Source: Phytophthora colocasiae | Lineage: Eukaryota > Oomycota > Peronosporomycetes > Peronosporales > Peronosporaceae | Direction: 5' to 3' | DNA length: 64,000 bases | Assembly (NCBI GenBank): GCA_018806915.1 | Contig: JAGKQI010000093.1 | Location: forward strand, 124,001-188,000 | Shown here: piece after piece, positions 21,240 to 31,312 of the stretch | Position numbering within the stretch: position 1 is the stretch's first letter | Layout of the letters: the number at the start of each line of letters is the position of its first letter | The notes under the pieces: generated by a model | The model's database searches: none | What the model was told of the DNA's origin: nothing | Seen by the model: only the letters and a program-made list of their open reading frames with translations | Position numbers and translations under genes: made by a program

Positions 21240-22125
21240 GACCTTAGTGCCTCGGTTTCGGTTGCTCCTAGACGCACGACGGCCACAACAGAGCACAAAA
21301 TTCGTCAGACACCGAAAGGGGCCTCCTTCGGGCAGCAGCGGTGGCTGTGTGTGATGCTGCGTCATTATTTCGGCTCATCGCCGAGATTGAAGGCAATTGG
21401 CGCTACTCACCGCTTGTATTCCTCCTCAAAAAGCTTCCTATGCGAACAGTGTGTGCGTACGAAAACACCCGCGCATGCCGGCTGCGCTGTGGCCATCGCG
21501 TCCAGCTCGTCGGTTGTACTTCTTGCACGTCTGATTGATCAATGGCCGACTGGGTGACTGGCCCAAGAGATCGCATGGGAGACAGGCCCCAGTGACGTTC
21601 CGTTGTGTCTGCGTTTGTATCCAGTATGTTATCGAGGCGTGGGACAAACGGCTTGGGCGATATCTTTGGAAGGCTGCTTACTAAAAGTTGTAAGCAGACC
21701 CAGAAGAAGAAGAAAAGAAGAAAAAAAAGAGAAGAAGACAAAAGAAAACAGCAACATCACAGGATCTGGACTTCAGCGTATCCACGACTGTGGCAGACCT
21801 TTGTGCCTCGATTTTTCGGTTGCTCCTAGGTCAGACACCGAAAGGAGCCTCGTTCAGGACAAAGAAAATAGCAGTGACGGTATCGCTGCTGTGTCAACGA
21901 CGCCGCTGATTGTATTTCGGCTCGTCACCGAGGTTGAAGGCAATTGGCGCTACTGTACTCCTCCTCAAAAAGCCTCCCATGCGAACAGTGCGAACAGTGC
22001 GCACGTACGAAAACGCCCGCGCACGCCGGTAGCGCTGTGACCATAGCGTCCAGTTCTGTTTGAGATATGGCCCGGGGGATCAGACAGGCCCGACAGACGT
22101 TCCGTTGTGTGGGTCCAGCATAGCG
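21240..22125. repeat. Two diverged copies of a ~350-bp non-coding sequence
   Basis: Copy 1 (about 21240-21615) and copy 2 (about 21790-22125) share many blocks in the same order: CCTCG..TTTCGGTTGCTCCTA, CAGACACCGAAAGG, GAAGGCAATTGGCGCTACT, CTCCTCAAAAAGC, ATGCGAACAGTG, ACGTTCCGTTGTGT. Neither has an intact reading frame. They lie just upstream of the three-exon gene and may be a duplicated promoter region or remnants of a repeat. Confidence 0.7.
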
Positions 22126-22591
22126 CGCTTGTATTTTGCTTGCCCGAATGCGCCGATGATCTTTCTTCGACAGCGACGCTCGGGTAGTGGACTGAGTGGA
22201 CTTAAAATTCTCCTCCGTTGTCAACAGGGTGCAATTCGAACCCAAAGTCGGTAATGCGCCTTGTCGCTGTATTCTCCACCGTTGTCCACACGGTGCAATA
22301 AGGACGGCAGCAAATATGGTCGGACGCAGTGGTTAACTATTAGTAAGCACTGTGTGCTGGTCTGCTGGCAGTGGCAGCTTGGTCTCAGCTTCAAGGAAGG
22401 CGAACGAAGTTATCCAGCCTGCCATTTCCTACACGGTCTAGCTTATACAGGATCGGTCGTCAAAGACGCGAGTATCGGTTGTCCGTGCGAATCCGGCGCT
22501 GCAATTTGGCTCAGGCGTGTAGGAACCAAGTGAAGCGAGTGACACCCGCGTTCTCCAGTCGACAGCGCGTTCTTGGCGTCTCCGTAGATAA

Positions 22592-22816
22592 AACCCACGA
22601 TCAATCGAAGAAGGGGAAACTTTGACGGCCACGACAGAGCTGGTAGACGAACTAGGTGGGCATCCTGACACTGTGGGAAGTCGCGACTTGGCTCCTCTCA
22701 CGCTTCGGCAGTGTCTTGCATCGTTCATGGAGCGAAATACACCTGACGAACAGGCTTGTTCTGAGCTGAGATCTCTCGAATGGTGCTTTCTAAAGCACAG
22801 TCGCCAAAGCTTTATG
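22592..22816 (+). pseudogene. Orphan exon-like reading, unknown gene remnant
   Basis: An open plus-strand stretch reads through DLAPLTLRQCLASFMERN and LRSLEWCFLKHSRQSF, then reaches a good donor (ATGAG|GTGAGT) at 22817. It has no ATG and no clear partner exon: the DNA to the right is the oppositely transcribed metal transporter. It looks like one exon of a dismembered gene. Function unknown. Confidence 0.35.
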
Positions 22817-22860
22817 AGGTGAGTGTTCATTGAGATATTTTTCTAACAAAATGTACCGAA

Positions 22861-24235
22861 CTACAAGTGGCTATGAGCGTTATCATGAGCTTTCTTGGCT
22901 TCGGCTGCTGCTACGGCTACCAATTGCTCAGGCGTAGCGATCTCCACGACGACGTCCTTGACACGCGGAACGCGGTGTGTGATAGCGGACTTCACCTTCT
23001 GCTTCCACTCGACAGCGCGGTGCACTCCCGATGACTCATCGACCACCAAAGTGAGATCCACGTGAACATGCCGGCCGACTCTGCGACTTCGCAGTTGATG
23101 AACACTTAGCACTTCTCCATTACTAATCCCAACGACTTCATCCACGGCGTCCTGCAGGCTTCGGACCGTCGTATCGGGCAACTTGGCATCGCACAGTTCC
23201 TTCACCGATTCCCAGCCGATTTCCGCTCCCATTTTCAAGATAATCCCACCGACAGCAATTCCAGCGAGCGGGTCAAACAATGGATACCCGGCGAGACTCA
23301 AACCAATGCCTCCCATGGCCACCACACTCGTCACAGCGTCACTGCGATGATGCCACGCATTCGCAATGAGCACACTTGAATGCACTCGGTGTCCAATGTT
23401 CATAGTCATGCGGTACAGCACCTCCTTCGCAGCTACTGACAACGCTGCAATGCCTAGCGCTGCAGGGTGCATGACCATTCCATGAGCATGTGAGTGCGCC
23501 GACTTGGCCAACGTCTCGACAGCTTCTACAGCAATGGGATCCATGTGTTCAACCAATTCTACCACTTCCTTTGCTGAAATGGTAGCGGCCGGCTCCATGA
23601 GCACCAAAAGAGTATCCAACGAGTGCGCCATGATGCCCAACGATCCCCCCACCAGTAATAACGACACTGACAGAGCTCCCATGGTCTCGTACTTGCCATA
23701 TCCGTACGGCTGCAGCTCATCCGGCGGTCGAGCGCAGTATTTCAGCGACACAAGCGTTACAAAGTCGCTCACAAGGTCACTTAACGAGTGGGCGGCGTCA
23801 GCTAACAGTCCGGAAGAGTGGAAAGCCACTCCCGCTGCTCCTTTGAGACCGCTGAGTGCAACATTAAGCCAGACTCCGACCCACGTGATGCGGTCTGCAG
23901 CTTTGATGTCTTCCGCTGAGAGTTTGAGTCTCAACGCTCGTTCTTCTGGTGTTTCTTGACTTTCTTCGTCCAAAACCCCGTGACTATGACCATGACCGTG
24001 CCATCGCTGCGTCGTATTATGCAGCTGAAGCCCCGGCAATAGTGACGACTTGGATAAACCCAGTGGTTGCAACACTAAACGGTTTTTACAGACGCTCTGG
24101 GTATTGGCAGCAGCGTACAACGGCGTTAGCGCACGTCGTCTCGAAGACCAGGAGCTGCATAAAATCGAGTATTAGTTAGATACCGTCAAACTTAGCGGGA
24201 TATTCGCCTTACCGAAGCAGTAGATGCGCACTCAT
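22861..24235 (-). CDS. Cation diffusion facilitator, probable mitochondrial metal transporter
   Basis: The long frame begins at TTG (24120). Adding an intron at 24155-24212 (58 nt, GTAAGG...TGCAG, branch CTAAC) gives a 23-nt first exon starting at the ATG at 24235, and a 438-residue protein. The new N-terminus MSAHLLLRSWSSRRRALTP is Arg/Ser/Leu-rich without acidic residues, a typical mitochondrial presequence. A His-rich HGHGHSHG follows. The membrane part carries both CDF metal-site signatures: HSSGLLADAAHSLSDLVSDF (TM2) and NAWHHRSDAVTS (TM5). A C-terminal cytoplasmic-type domain contains HVHVDLTLVVDES. CDF proteins exchange Zn, Fe or Mn for protons; together with the presequence this resembles MMT1/2-like mitochondrial iron/zinc exporters. 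Confidence 0.9.
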
Positions 24236-25223
24236 GAGGGAGTTTCTATGAGTGAGGAGGTGACGTGTACTGAGCTGCTGTGGAACGTCTCGGACTGCGA
24301 GGCCTCGGAGGCACGCGCTTACTTGACGTACGTAGGGGGCGGATAACGTGAAATACTGTACCGGGAGCAAACCGATATACTGGTATACTGCAAGAAAACC
24401 GGTTCATATCGGAGGTGGTACTGACTTAACCCTTCTAACCCGAGCCGTTATTCTGTATTCTACAGAATAAGCAATTATCTTGATTAAAGTATGAACGATA
24501 ACCTGCGAAAAGTATGCCGTTGGAAGCCCTTTCGTGCTCGGCGAGGCATATTCTGTACATAAAGTGTACATCATCGGCTATAGCATGCACAATGTATCCA
24601 ACATCTGCGAAACTGGCGATCTCCTATTGGATCCCTGGCGGACAAAACATGTTCAAAACCTCTCACTCGGCAACCCCCGTCAAATTTGAAACGACTCCGT
24701 ACTGTGCGGCACTCTTGGCGCCAACCAACCATCCGCCAAAAGCGCGCTAAGTGCAAAGCGCGCGAAGAGGAAGAATTTGCCCAGTTCCTAACTAACGGAG
24801 TAGTGAGGAGGAACTGGGCAAATACTTCTCTGCAGGCTCCAGCAAGACCTACTGCAAAGTACGTGGTGCTAACTAGTTGTCCTTCTTATTCCTCGTCTTT
24901 ACTTTCTCTCTTACGTTTGCGGAATCTAATCATCTTTTTAGGCTCGGTGGAATGCCTTCCCGTCACCCAGGTATCGTGCCATTTCTGATAGCACGTGAGC
25001 GTGAACGTGGCAGAGCGGTACACGACCGCCTAAACCATTGCTGACAGAAGGTGCTCAAAGGCGGAACGCACCTTACACAAGTACTGCCTGCGTTTGTTCT
25101 GCTTGGTGATCCGATGTGTTCACTAACGTGTGCTTCTAGCGTGATATGACAAACACCAGTTCCTCGGCGTTGATATGAGTCTAAAGTTGATTCTGCGCAG
25201 CGCCAGTAGCTGGATGTGTCGAA

Positions 25224-25500
25224 TTATTCTGTAGCATCCCGACATACGGCTGTGGAAATTCCTGTGCGGGCAACATCCAGAATTAGTAAAGCACCACTCG
25301 AGTTATTCTGTAGCATCCTGACTTACGGCTACGGGAAATTCCGTGTGCACACGCAACATCCAGAACTAGTAAAGCACCACTCGGAGTTATTCTGTAGCAT
25401 CCTGACTTACGGCTATGGAAATTCCGTGTGCACACGCAACATCCAGAATTAGTAAAGCACCACTTGAGTTATTCTGTAGCATCCCGGCTTACGGCTGTGC
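25224..25500. repeat. Tandem array of ~79-84-bp units inside the piggyBac-like element
   Basis: Unit starts at 25224, 25303, 25387 and 25469, each beginning TTATTCTGTAGCATCC and continuing with a shared block (CTTACGGCT, GGAAATTCC, CAACATCCAGAA, AGTAAAGCACCACT). The last unit is partial. The opening TTATTCTGTA is the same motif found in the element's subterminal palindromes. Confidence 0.85.
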
Positions 25501-25614
25501 TCTCATTGTATGTGATCTATCCATACTCTGGGATATCGCAGAGATCACCTGTCAAGTCAAAGTTACTAGTTTCCGGAACGTTGTCATTTATTTCCAGGTC
25601 TTCTACATCTTCTT

Positions 25615-26180
25615 CTACACTTTCCTCAAGTGGACCACCTCGTTGTCTGCCATAATGTCTTCTTCGTCGGCGTTGGAATCGGAATCGCTGACATCAGCGG
25701 TCTCCACGAGATTCACGTCATCGATAGCTGTAGAGCCAAACAGTCGCTCCTTTCGGAGCCTCTCCATGAAATTGTCGCTACCAAACACGTCCGAGTCGAT
25801 GAGGCCGTCGGCTCCGTTTGGTTCATCGGTCTCGCTCTTTGCTTCTTCATCAGCAGCCATGCACTCACTTGAATCGAATTCTGGATCATCCGGAAAAAGG
25901 CATTGGTCGCGCCGTCTTGCTCCGTATCATCCGGTATAGCTGCTGGTAGTTCACCTGTAGCGCCCACCTCCTCTGTGTCGACAACTGTGGTGGCACAAAA
26001 TACAAGGCCACTAACCTTCAAAGAAGTTTATGCCACGTCTGGTTCATCGAGACGGCCCTTCACCCCGGCTTCACGTAGCGTTGATTCTAGGTCATCCCCT
26101 GTCGGCTTACGAGCCTTCCAGCCTTCCTCGCAGATCTCGCGCCATAGTTGCTTGAACGGCTTCTCTGCTGGGCCGTTCAT
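25615..26180 (-). pseudogene. piggyBac transposase N-terminal remnant
   Basis: From an ATG at 26180 the reading contains FKQLWREICEEGWKARKPTG and VKGRLDEPD, then stops at 26028. The story continues in other frames with an acidic linker (SDVFGSDNFMERLRKERLFG) down to about 25615. A short DNA-contact-like head followed by an acidic region is typical of the N-terminus of oomycete piggyBac-type proteins. There is no catalytic DDD region, so it cannot transpose on its own. Confidence 0.65.
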
Positions 26181-26468
26181 TTTTTCGAATGACAATGTGA
26201 GGTAGCTTCTGACACGTGAACCGATGGGCTTTCGACAGAATTTTCAAACCTGTTGGGGATTTATATGCGTCTTTCTATCCTCCTTGAATAATACCCGTCT
26301 ATCATCCCATCGCCGATCTGTTAGGAAAGTGGACTGATCCAGACACCATACAATAATCTTCATGCGGAGTTCTGGAGCGCTGATGAGTTTGCTGGATATT
26401 AAATCCTGTACAATATATTATTCTGTAGGATACAGAATACCGGGTTAGAGGGGTTAAGCAGAAGCATT

Positions 26469-28541
26469 ATGGCAGACAGCGTCACTATCGGCGAGTCTAC
26501 GGCTGTACGTAGCGTGCGTGACGTCGAGCAGGGCATCTACGAGTATCTGGAGGAGCAACACCCTATCCCTTCGTCTCCTGAGCGCGCTTTGGCGCTCCCT
26601 GTGCGGCTTAGTGGCTGGTTATGGCGTCGTGAAGGATTGGGGATCTTCCGTCGCTACAGACGCCGCTTCTGCGTGTTTAAAGCGCAGCAAGCGGCGCTAT
26701 TTGTCTTCTCGGACGATGATACTGTTAATGGAAAATTACTGAGTCGTCTGGTACTCACTAAAGTGACGCTCACGAGCCGCGCAGACCGAAGTTTCGTCGT
26801 ACATGGTTATATACAGGATAACGAGCTGCATAAGAAGCATTCGGACTCGATGGTTCGACGTGCAAGCAGTTTTAAAAAGGGGTTATTACCTGGAGACAGC
26901 CAAAGGTTTTATTCGCCAGAGGAAGAGAGATTTAAAGCTGTGTCCGCAAAAGCTTGTAGTGTATGGGCACACTGCTTCAAGTACCATATGAAGAGCTATT
27001 CACTACGTCGAGAAGAAGCCGAAGAGATGGAGACAGATCCGGATTTTGTGTTTGAAGATGCTGCCAAGACTGGTAAGAGACGGTATTCGTTGCCTGGAAG
27101 CAGTTTTAAAAGCTCGAGTGCCAGTGGGTTCTTTGCTTCGAGGTCCAGGAGCAGGAGCAGAAGCAAAAGCAGAGGAAAAGTGGTGGTAAAGAGAAGAGAG
27201 AGTCTGGAAGGAAGAGATAGTGACGTACCGAAGTCAGCGCCGCCTCAATTCCAATTTGACCAAGAGCAGAGTGAGACGAGGATCACTGCGACGTCCGGAG
27301 TAGAGGAGCCATCGGGAGTGGTGATGGAAGTTTCGCAAAGTCAAGCAGAAGAAGAAAATCCGATTGCTTTGGCTGAACTTCCGAATCTGTCGTCTATTTG
27401 GGAGGATGGAGAGCTGCTCTCACATTGTATTGACTATGATGCGATCGTGAAAGAGGAGAAATTGGCTGCTGGTGCTTGTGGTGAAGTGTGGCGTGCGATG
27501 CATAGATCCCAAGAAGTGGTGGTTAAAAGTTTGCGTGAAGACGTGATTACAGGTTCCAAGTCTCCAACGGCATCCAGTGGCAACGATGCCACTGCAGTTT
27601 ACCATCGACGCCGCGCTGTTTTGGATTTTGTAGAGGAGATTCGTATCATGTCGCGACTAGAGCACAATCGAATCGTTGAGTTCCGTGGTGTGGCGTTGAG
27701 CGCAGAGCGAGATCTACTCCTGATTATGGAGTACTTGCCTCGAGGTGACCTTCGGACGTTTTTGAATGCTGTGAAGCACAAAGGAGAGAATGCAACGAGC
27801 TCTTCTGGAGGATCACACGGAAGTCGGGACCAATTCCAAAGCATCTGGACCTGGACGAAGTCACAATGGAGATTGGCCATTGACATTATTGAGGGACTAG
27901 TGTACCTGCACTCGCTGAATCCACCTCTTGTCCATGGAGACCTCAAAGCGGCCAACGTATTGTTACGTAGCAACCTCCGCGCGAAGCTGACGGACTTCGG
28001 TCTCTCCCGTTACCTCCCGTCTACCGAGGGTGAAGGATTCGGGTCTGCTCGCTCGCGGATAGAGGAAGACGCGGAAAAAAGCAAGTCACCTCAATACGGC
28101 TCAAAGGCTCGTGGCACAGGACGGTGGATGGCTCCAGAGCTTCTGGCGAGTGGGGCACAATCCTCCATGGCTTCAGATGTGTACGCGTTTGGCATTGTTC
28201 TGTCAGAGATTGATACGTGTGACTTGCCTTTTGCCGAGCGAGAGAAGCTGGCAGCACGATCTCTTCTAGCTACCGCAGGTGAAGGCAGCAGCGAAGATGG
28301 CGCTATGAACGAGAGCGCCATAGTGCATAAGATCGTATCTGAGGGTTGGAAGCCTGCGTTCCGAGTGACGTGTCCGGAGGTGATCAAAAAGCTCGCGTTG
28401 GAGTGCTTATCGCCAGATCCGAGCGCACGTCCAACGTCACTGGCTGTTGCTCACCGGATTCGCAAGGCTGCTACCAAGCGCGAACGGCCTGAGGTTCTCG
28501 CAGCACAGGCCAAGGTCACCACCTCGCTTCGTATTCGTTGA
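26469..28541 (+). CDS. PH domain plus TKL-type protein kinase
   Basis: 690 residues from the ATG at 26469. Residues ~45-178 form a PH domain (LSGWLWRREGLGIFRRYRRRFCVF) with inserts. Residues ~190-310 are a disordered Ser/Arg-rich linker. The kinase domain spans ~322-660: glycine loop LAAGACGEVW, ATP-site Lys in VVVKSL (K353), LEHNRIVEFRG, catalytic loop VHGDLKAANVL (HRD becomes HGD, Asp491 kept), DFG at 509-511, GRWMAPE, then SDVYAFGIVLSE. The sequence resembles tyrosine-kinase-like (TKL) kinases, abundant in oomycetes. PH suggests phosphoinositide membrane recruitment. An alternative first exon is possible at 24248-24327 (26 codons, donor GTACGT, acceptor CAG at 26461, in frame), which would add 29 residues and place the piggyBac-like element in intron 1. 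Confidence 0.9.
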   Translation: MADSVTIGESTAVRSVRDVEQGIYEYLEEQHPIPSSPERALALPVRLSGWLWRREGLGIFRRYRRRFCVFKAQQAALFVFSDDDTVNGKLLSRLVLTKVTLTSRADRSFVVHGYIQDNELHKKHSDSMVRRASSFKKGLLPGDSQRFYSPEEERFKAVSAKACSVWAHCFKYHMKSYSLRREEAEEMETDPDFVFEDAAKTGKRRYSLPGSSFKSSSASGFFASRSRSRSRSKSRGKVVVKRRESLEGRDSDVPKSAPPQFQFDQEQSETRITATSGVEEPSGVVMEVSQSQAEEENPIALAELPNLSSIWEDGELLSHCIDYDAIVKEEKLAAGACGEVWRAMHRSQEVVVKSLREDVITGSKSPTASSGNDATAVYHRRRAVLDFVEEIRIMSRLEHNRIVEFRGVALSAERDLLLIMEYLPRGDLRTFLNAVKHKGENATSSSGGSHGSRDQFQSIWTWTKSQWRLAIDIIEGLVYLHSLNPPLVHGDLKAANVLLRSNLRAKLTDFGLSRYLPSTEGEGFGSARSRIEEDAEKSKSPQYGSKARGTGRWMAPELLASGAQSSMASDVYAFGIVLSEIDTCDLPFAEREKLAARSLLATAGEGSSEDGAMNESAIVHKIVSEGWKPAFRVTCPEVIKKLALECLSPDPSARPTSLAVAHRIRKAATKRERPEVLAAQAKVTTSLRIR

Positions 28542-28702
28542 GCGCGTATTTAACGTGATAGACGGAGACACCGTCTGAGTGATCTACAGTATGAAGGATA
28601 CAGTTAAACTCCACACCGCGGAATGTGGAAATGCACCGCATTGATTATCGTTTGCCAGTTCCTCTAAGAGGACCCCTCGTCTCTAACGTTATACCACACT
28701 GC

Positions 28703-31312
28703 TTACCGGTGGGCAAGCTTGGTCGACAGCGTGGACATGGCCTTGACCTTGCCATCAGGCACCATGAACATGACGATGGGCTTGTCGTCCGAGACGTACG
28801 GCTCATCCACACGGAAGTAGCCGCGACGCTCGAGTTGCACCACCTGCCCCTCCTTCATATTGCGCAGCTCGTGGTCGCCCACAGCGTGCATCTCAGCACG
28901 CGTGGTCTCCGTGAGGAAGTCCTGGAAGTCGTCGCCCTCCTCGAGCTTGGGCTTGTTGAGCAAGTGGTCGAACTCCACAAGCGTCAGCGGCACAAGGTCG
29001 GGCACGTCAGCCAGCCATGTCACCTTCAGCTTTGTCTTCTTGAAGTCTCCCTCCGGGTGGTTCTCAGCCTCGACACTCGTGATGGTGCCGTCCGCGGCCT
29101 TGTTTACCTTCTTGACAATGATGTTGCCGTGACGCATCAGAGTCACTTCCTCGCCCTCCACGAAATTCTCAACATCATCACGCTCCAGCAGGAGCTTGTT
29201 GCAGAAGCGCACCATCTTGTTGCCCATACACGGGTCCTTCGGGTGGCGGGCGACCGGGATGCCAATCACCTCACTCTTCACATTCGTCAACGTGAGCGGC
29301 ACAGAGGACTCCTTGGCAACCGCGAAGTAGCGCGGAGCAATAGGGTCCAGCACGCGCTTGTTAATCGTCCAGAACTTGTCCCACTCCATGTCGGTAATAC
29401 GACGGGATGCACCCTGGCTTAGGATGAACTCTCGCAAGGCCTCCACTTGGACACCACGACGCAGCACGCCCTGCACAGTCGGGAAACGCGGATCTCTCCA
29501 GCTTTCGACGTGGCCATTGTCCACGAACCACTGCAGCTTACGCTTCGATAGTACCGAGTACACGAAGTTCATACGTGCAAAGCCCTGGATGGTCACCTTG
29601 CGCAGGCGAAGCGTCTCCAGCACCCACTGGTACTGGAAGTCGCGGTCGTTGTACTCCGTCGTACGCAGTGCATGGGTCACGCCCTCCATCGAGTCCACAA
29701 TGGGGCAAGCCAGATCATACGTCGGGTACGCCTGGTACTTGGTGCCCGTGCGGTGGTGAGGCGTCGGGTTCGAACGGAAGAACACGGGGTCACGCATCGT
29801 CTTATTCTTCGCCTGCATGTCAATCTTGCCGCGCATGCAGTAGCCCTGGGCCTCAGGCGCGTTCTTCAGCATCTTCTCAAACAGTGCCAGGTTCTCCTCC
29901 GGCGTTTGGTCACGGCACTTAGAGTTGATACCCTCCATACGCTCCTCACGCATGCGCTCCTGCGACGTGTTGTCCATGTAGGCGTTGCCTTCACGGATCA
30001 TCTGACGAGCGAAGTCCGCGATCTTGTCGAAGTAGTCTGACGTGTAGGTGACCACATCCGGCACCACGTCCACACGCTTCAAGTCGGCAATAATGCTCTG
30101 CTCGAACTCGTCCTTCTCCTTGCTCGGGTTGGTATCATCGAAACGGAGGATGAGCTTGCCGTGGTAGTGGCGCGCGTAGTAGTTGTTCAGCATACAGGCC
30201 TTGATGTGGCCAATGTGCAGGTATCCAGACGGCTCCGGGGGAAAGCGCGTGACGACCTGGCCTTCCACAGCACCCTTCAGAGGCGGGCAGCTGCCCGAGT
30301 CTTTCACCTTCTTAGCACCAACGGGAGCAGGTGCCTTAACGGGTTTCAGAGCCTTCAGCGAGCCGTCCACCTTGGCGAAAAGGGTCTGCTGGCCCTCCAA
30401 GTGGGTCAGCCAGCGGGTGACGTTGGGGAACGCAGCCAGATCCAGCTTCTTCTGCAGCGGGGCAACCTGCGCCCACACGCCAATGTCAGCAAGTGACAGT
30501 GCGTGGCCCACAATGAATGTCTGCGTCTTCAGCACGCGGTTCAGGATCTGGAGAGCTCCGTCGTCCTCCAAGTTGGCTCCGAGACGAGACAGAGCAAAGT
30601 CCAGCCACGCATCGATCTGCGAAGGCGGCAGAGCAGCCTCCGAAGCTCCAGCATCCTTAGCTGCAACACCGTAGAGTCCTAGCTCCGGCTTGGTGCGGGC
30701 CAAGAACCTAGCAATAGCAAAGTCACCCGAAACAATGCGGCCGTCCGCCAGCGTGAGCGTAGGCACCACAGCAGCAGCCGCAGCATCACGACCGAAGTTT
30801 TGGAAGCCAGGAGCGTACTTGACGAGCTGAGCCACCACGTAACTCGCACGTGGCAGCTGACCAGCACTGGAGAAGACGATAACACCGTCATTTTCAGCCG
30901 AGGGCACGGGTAGTTCAATACCAGCGTGTGCCGCCTTTTTCAGCGACGATTTGCCAGAAGTAGGGGCTGCAGTAGGTGCCGGAGCGGCAGAAGTGGGGGC
31001 AGGAGTCTCCTCAATGCCAGCTTTAAGTGCATGCTTGTGCGCCTTCTTGCGCTCTTTGTTAAGCTCCTTCTTGGACTTCTTGGACGGGTCCTTGGGCTGC
31101 TCAGCCTGCGGTTGCTTCTTCTCCTTCTTGGCCTTGGGCGGAGGACCAAAGTCCTTTCCAGTGACCTCCTTGAACTGAGCCTTCAGAGCCAACAGCTGCG
31201 CCACGGCCTCCTTGATCTCATCCGCCTTGGTAGCGTCCTTCAGCGCCTTCAGGTCACGCACCTTCTCGCCTGCAGCAGTGATCTGCGCAGTCAGCTCCGC
31301 CTCTGTAGCCAT
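28703..31312 (-). CDS. Cytosolic glutamyl-tRNA synthetase (GluRS)
   Basis: The frame is open from 31519, but the start is set at the ATG at 31312 (MATEAELTAQ), giving 869 residues. Residues 1-~55 are a WHEP domain (RNA/complex binding). A Lys-rich linker follows, then a GST-C-like domain at ~140-320. The class I catalytic core begins at FPPEPSGYLHIGHIKA (HIGH at ~366-369) and continues with LRFDDTNPSKEKDEF and the KMSKS equivalent in YSVLSKRKLQWF; the C-terminal beta-barrel anticodon-binding domain closes the protein. DDTNPSKE and TTEYNDRD favour the eukaryotic cytosolic GluRS/GlnRS branch. GlnRS is the only serious alternative; the GST-like and WHEP modules favour GluRS. It ligates Glu to tRNA-Glu. 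It shares an upstream region with the divergent AP-1 mu gene. Confidence 0.93.
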   Translation of the reverse strand: MATEAELTAQITAAGEKVRDLKALKDATKADEIKEAVAQLLALKAQFKEVTGKDFGPPPKAKKEKKQPQAEQPKDPSKKSKKELNKERKKAHKHALKAGIEETPAPTSAAPAPTAAPTSGKSSLKKAAHAGIELPVPSAENDGVIVFSSAGQLPRASYVVAQLVKYAPGFQNFGRDAAAAAVVPTLTLADGRIVSGDFAIARFLARTKPELGLYGVAAKDAGASEAALPPSQIDAWLDFALSRLGANLEDDGALQILNRVLKTQTFIVGHALSLADIGVWAQVAPLQKKLDLAAFPNVTRWLTHLEGQQTLFAKVDGSLKALKPVKAPAPVGAKKVKDSGSCPPLKGAVEGQVVTRFPPEPSGYLHIGHIKACMLNNYYARHYHGKLILRFDDTNPSKEKDEFEQSIIADLKRVDVVPDVVTYTSDYFDKIADFARQMIREGNAYMDNTSQERMREERMEGINSKCRDQTPEENLALFEKMLKNAPEAQGYCMRGKIDMQAKNKTMRDPVFFRSNPTPHHRTGTKYQAYPTYDLACPIVDSMEGVTHALRTTEYNDRDFQYQWVLETLRLRKVTIQGFARMNFVYSVLSKRKLQWFVDNGHVESWRDPRFPTVQGVLRRGVQVEALREFILSQGASRRITDMEWDKFWTINKRVLDPIAPRYFAVAKESSVPLTLTNVKSEVIGIPVARHPKDPCMGNKMVRFCNKLLLERDDVENFVEGEEVTLMRHGNIIVKKVNKAADGTITSVEAENHPEGDFKKTKLKVTWLADVPDLVPLTLVEFDHLLNKPKLEEGDDFQDFLTETTRAEMHAVGDHELRNMKEGQVVQLERRGYFRVDEPYVSDDKPIVMFMVPDGKVKAMSTLSTKLAHR

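Larger units (their letters stand above)
24430..26453 (-). mobile_element. Non-autonomous piggyBac-like element, TTAA target site
   Basis: TTAA flanks both ends (24426-24429 and 26454-26457), and inverted repeats start CCCTTCTAACCCG on the left and end CGGGTTAGAGGGG on the right. Subterminally each end has an inner palindrome TTATTCTGTA...TACAGAATA (24448-24470 and 26418-26439). Inside, the minus strand keeps only the N-terminal part of a piggyBac-type protein; the DDE nuclease domain is absent and a tandem array fills the rest. It therefore depends on a transposase encoded elsewhere. Its right end lies 15 bp before the kinase ATG. Confidence 0.88.
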
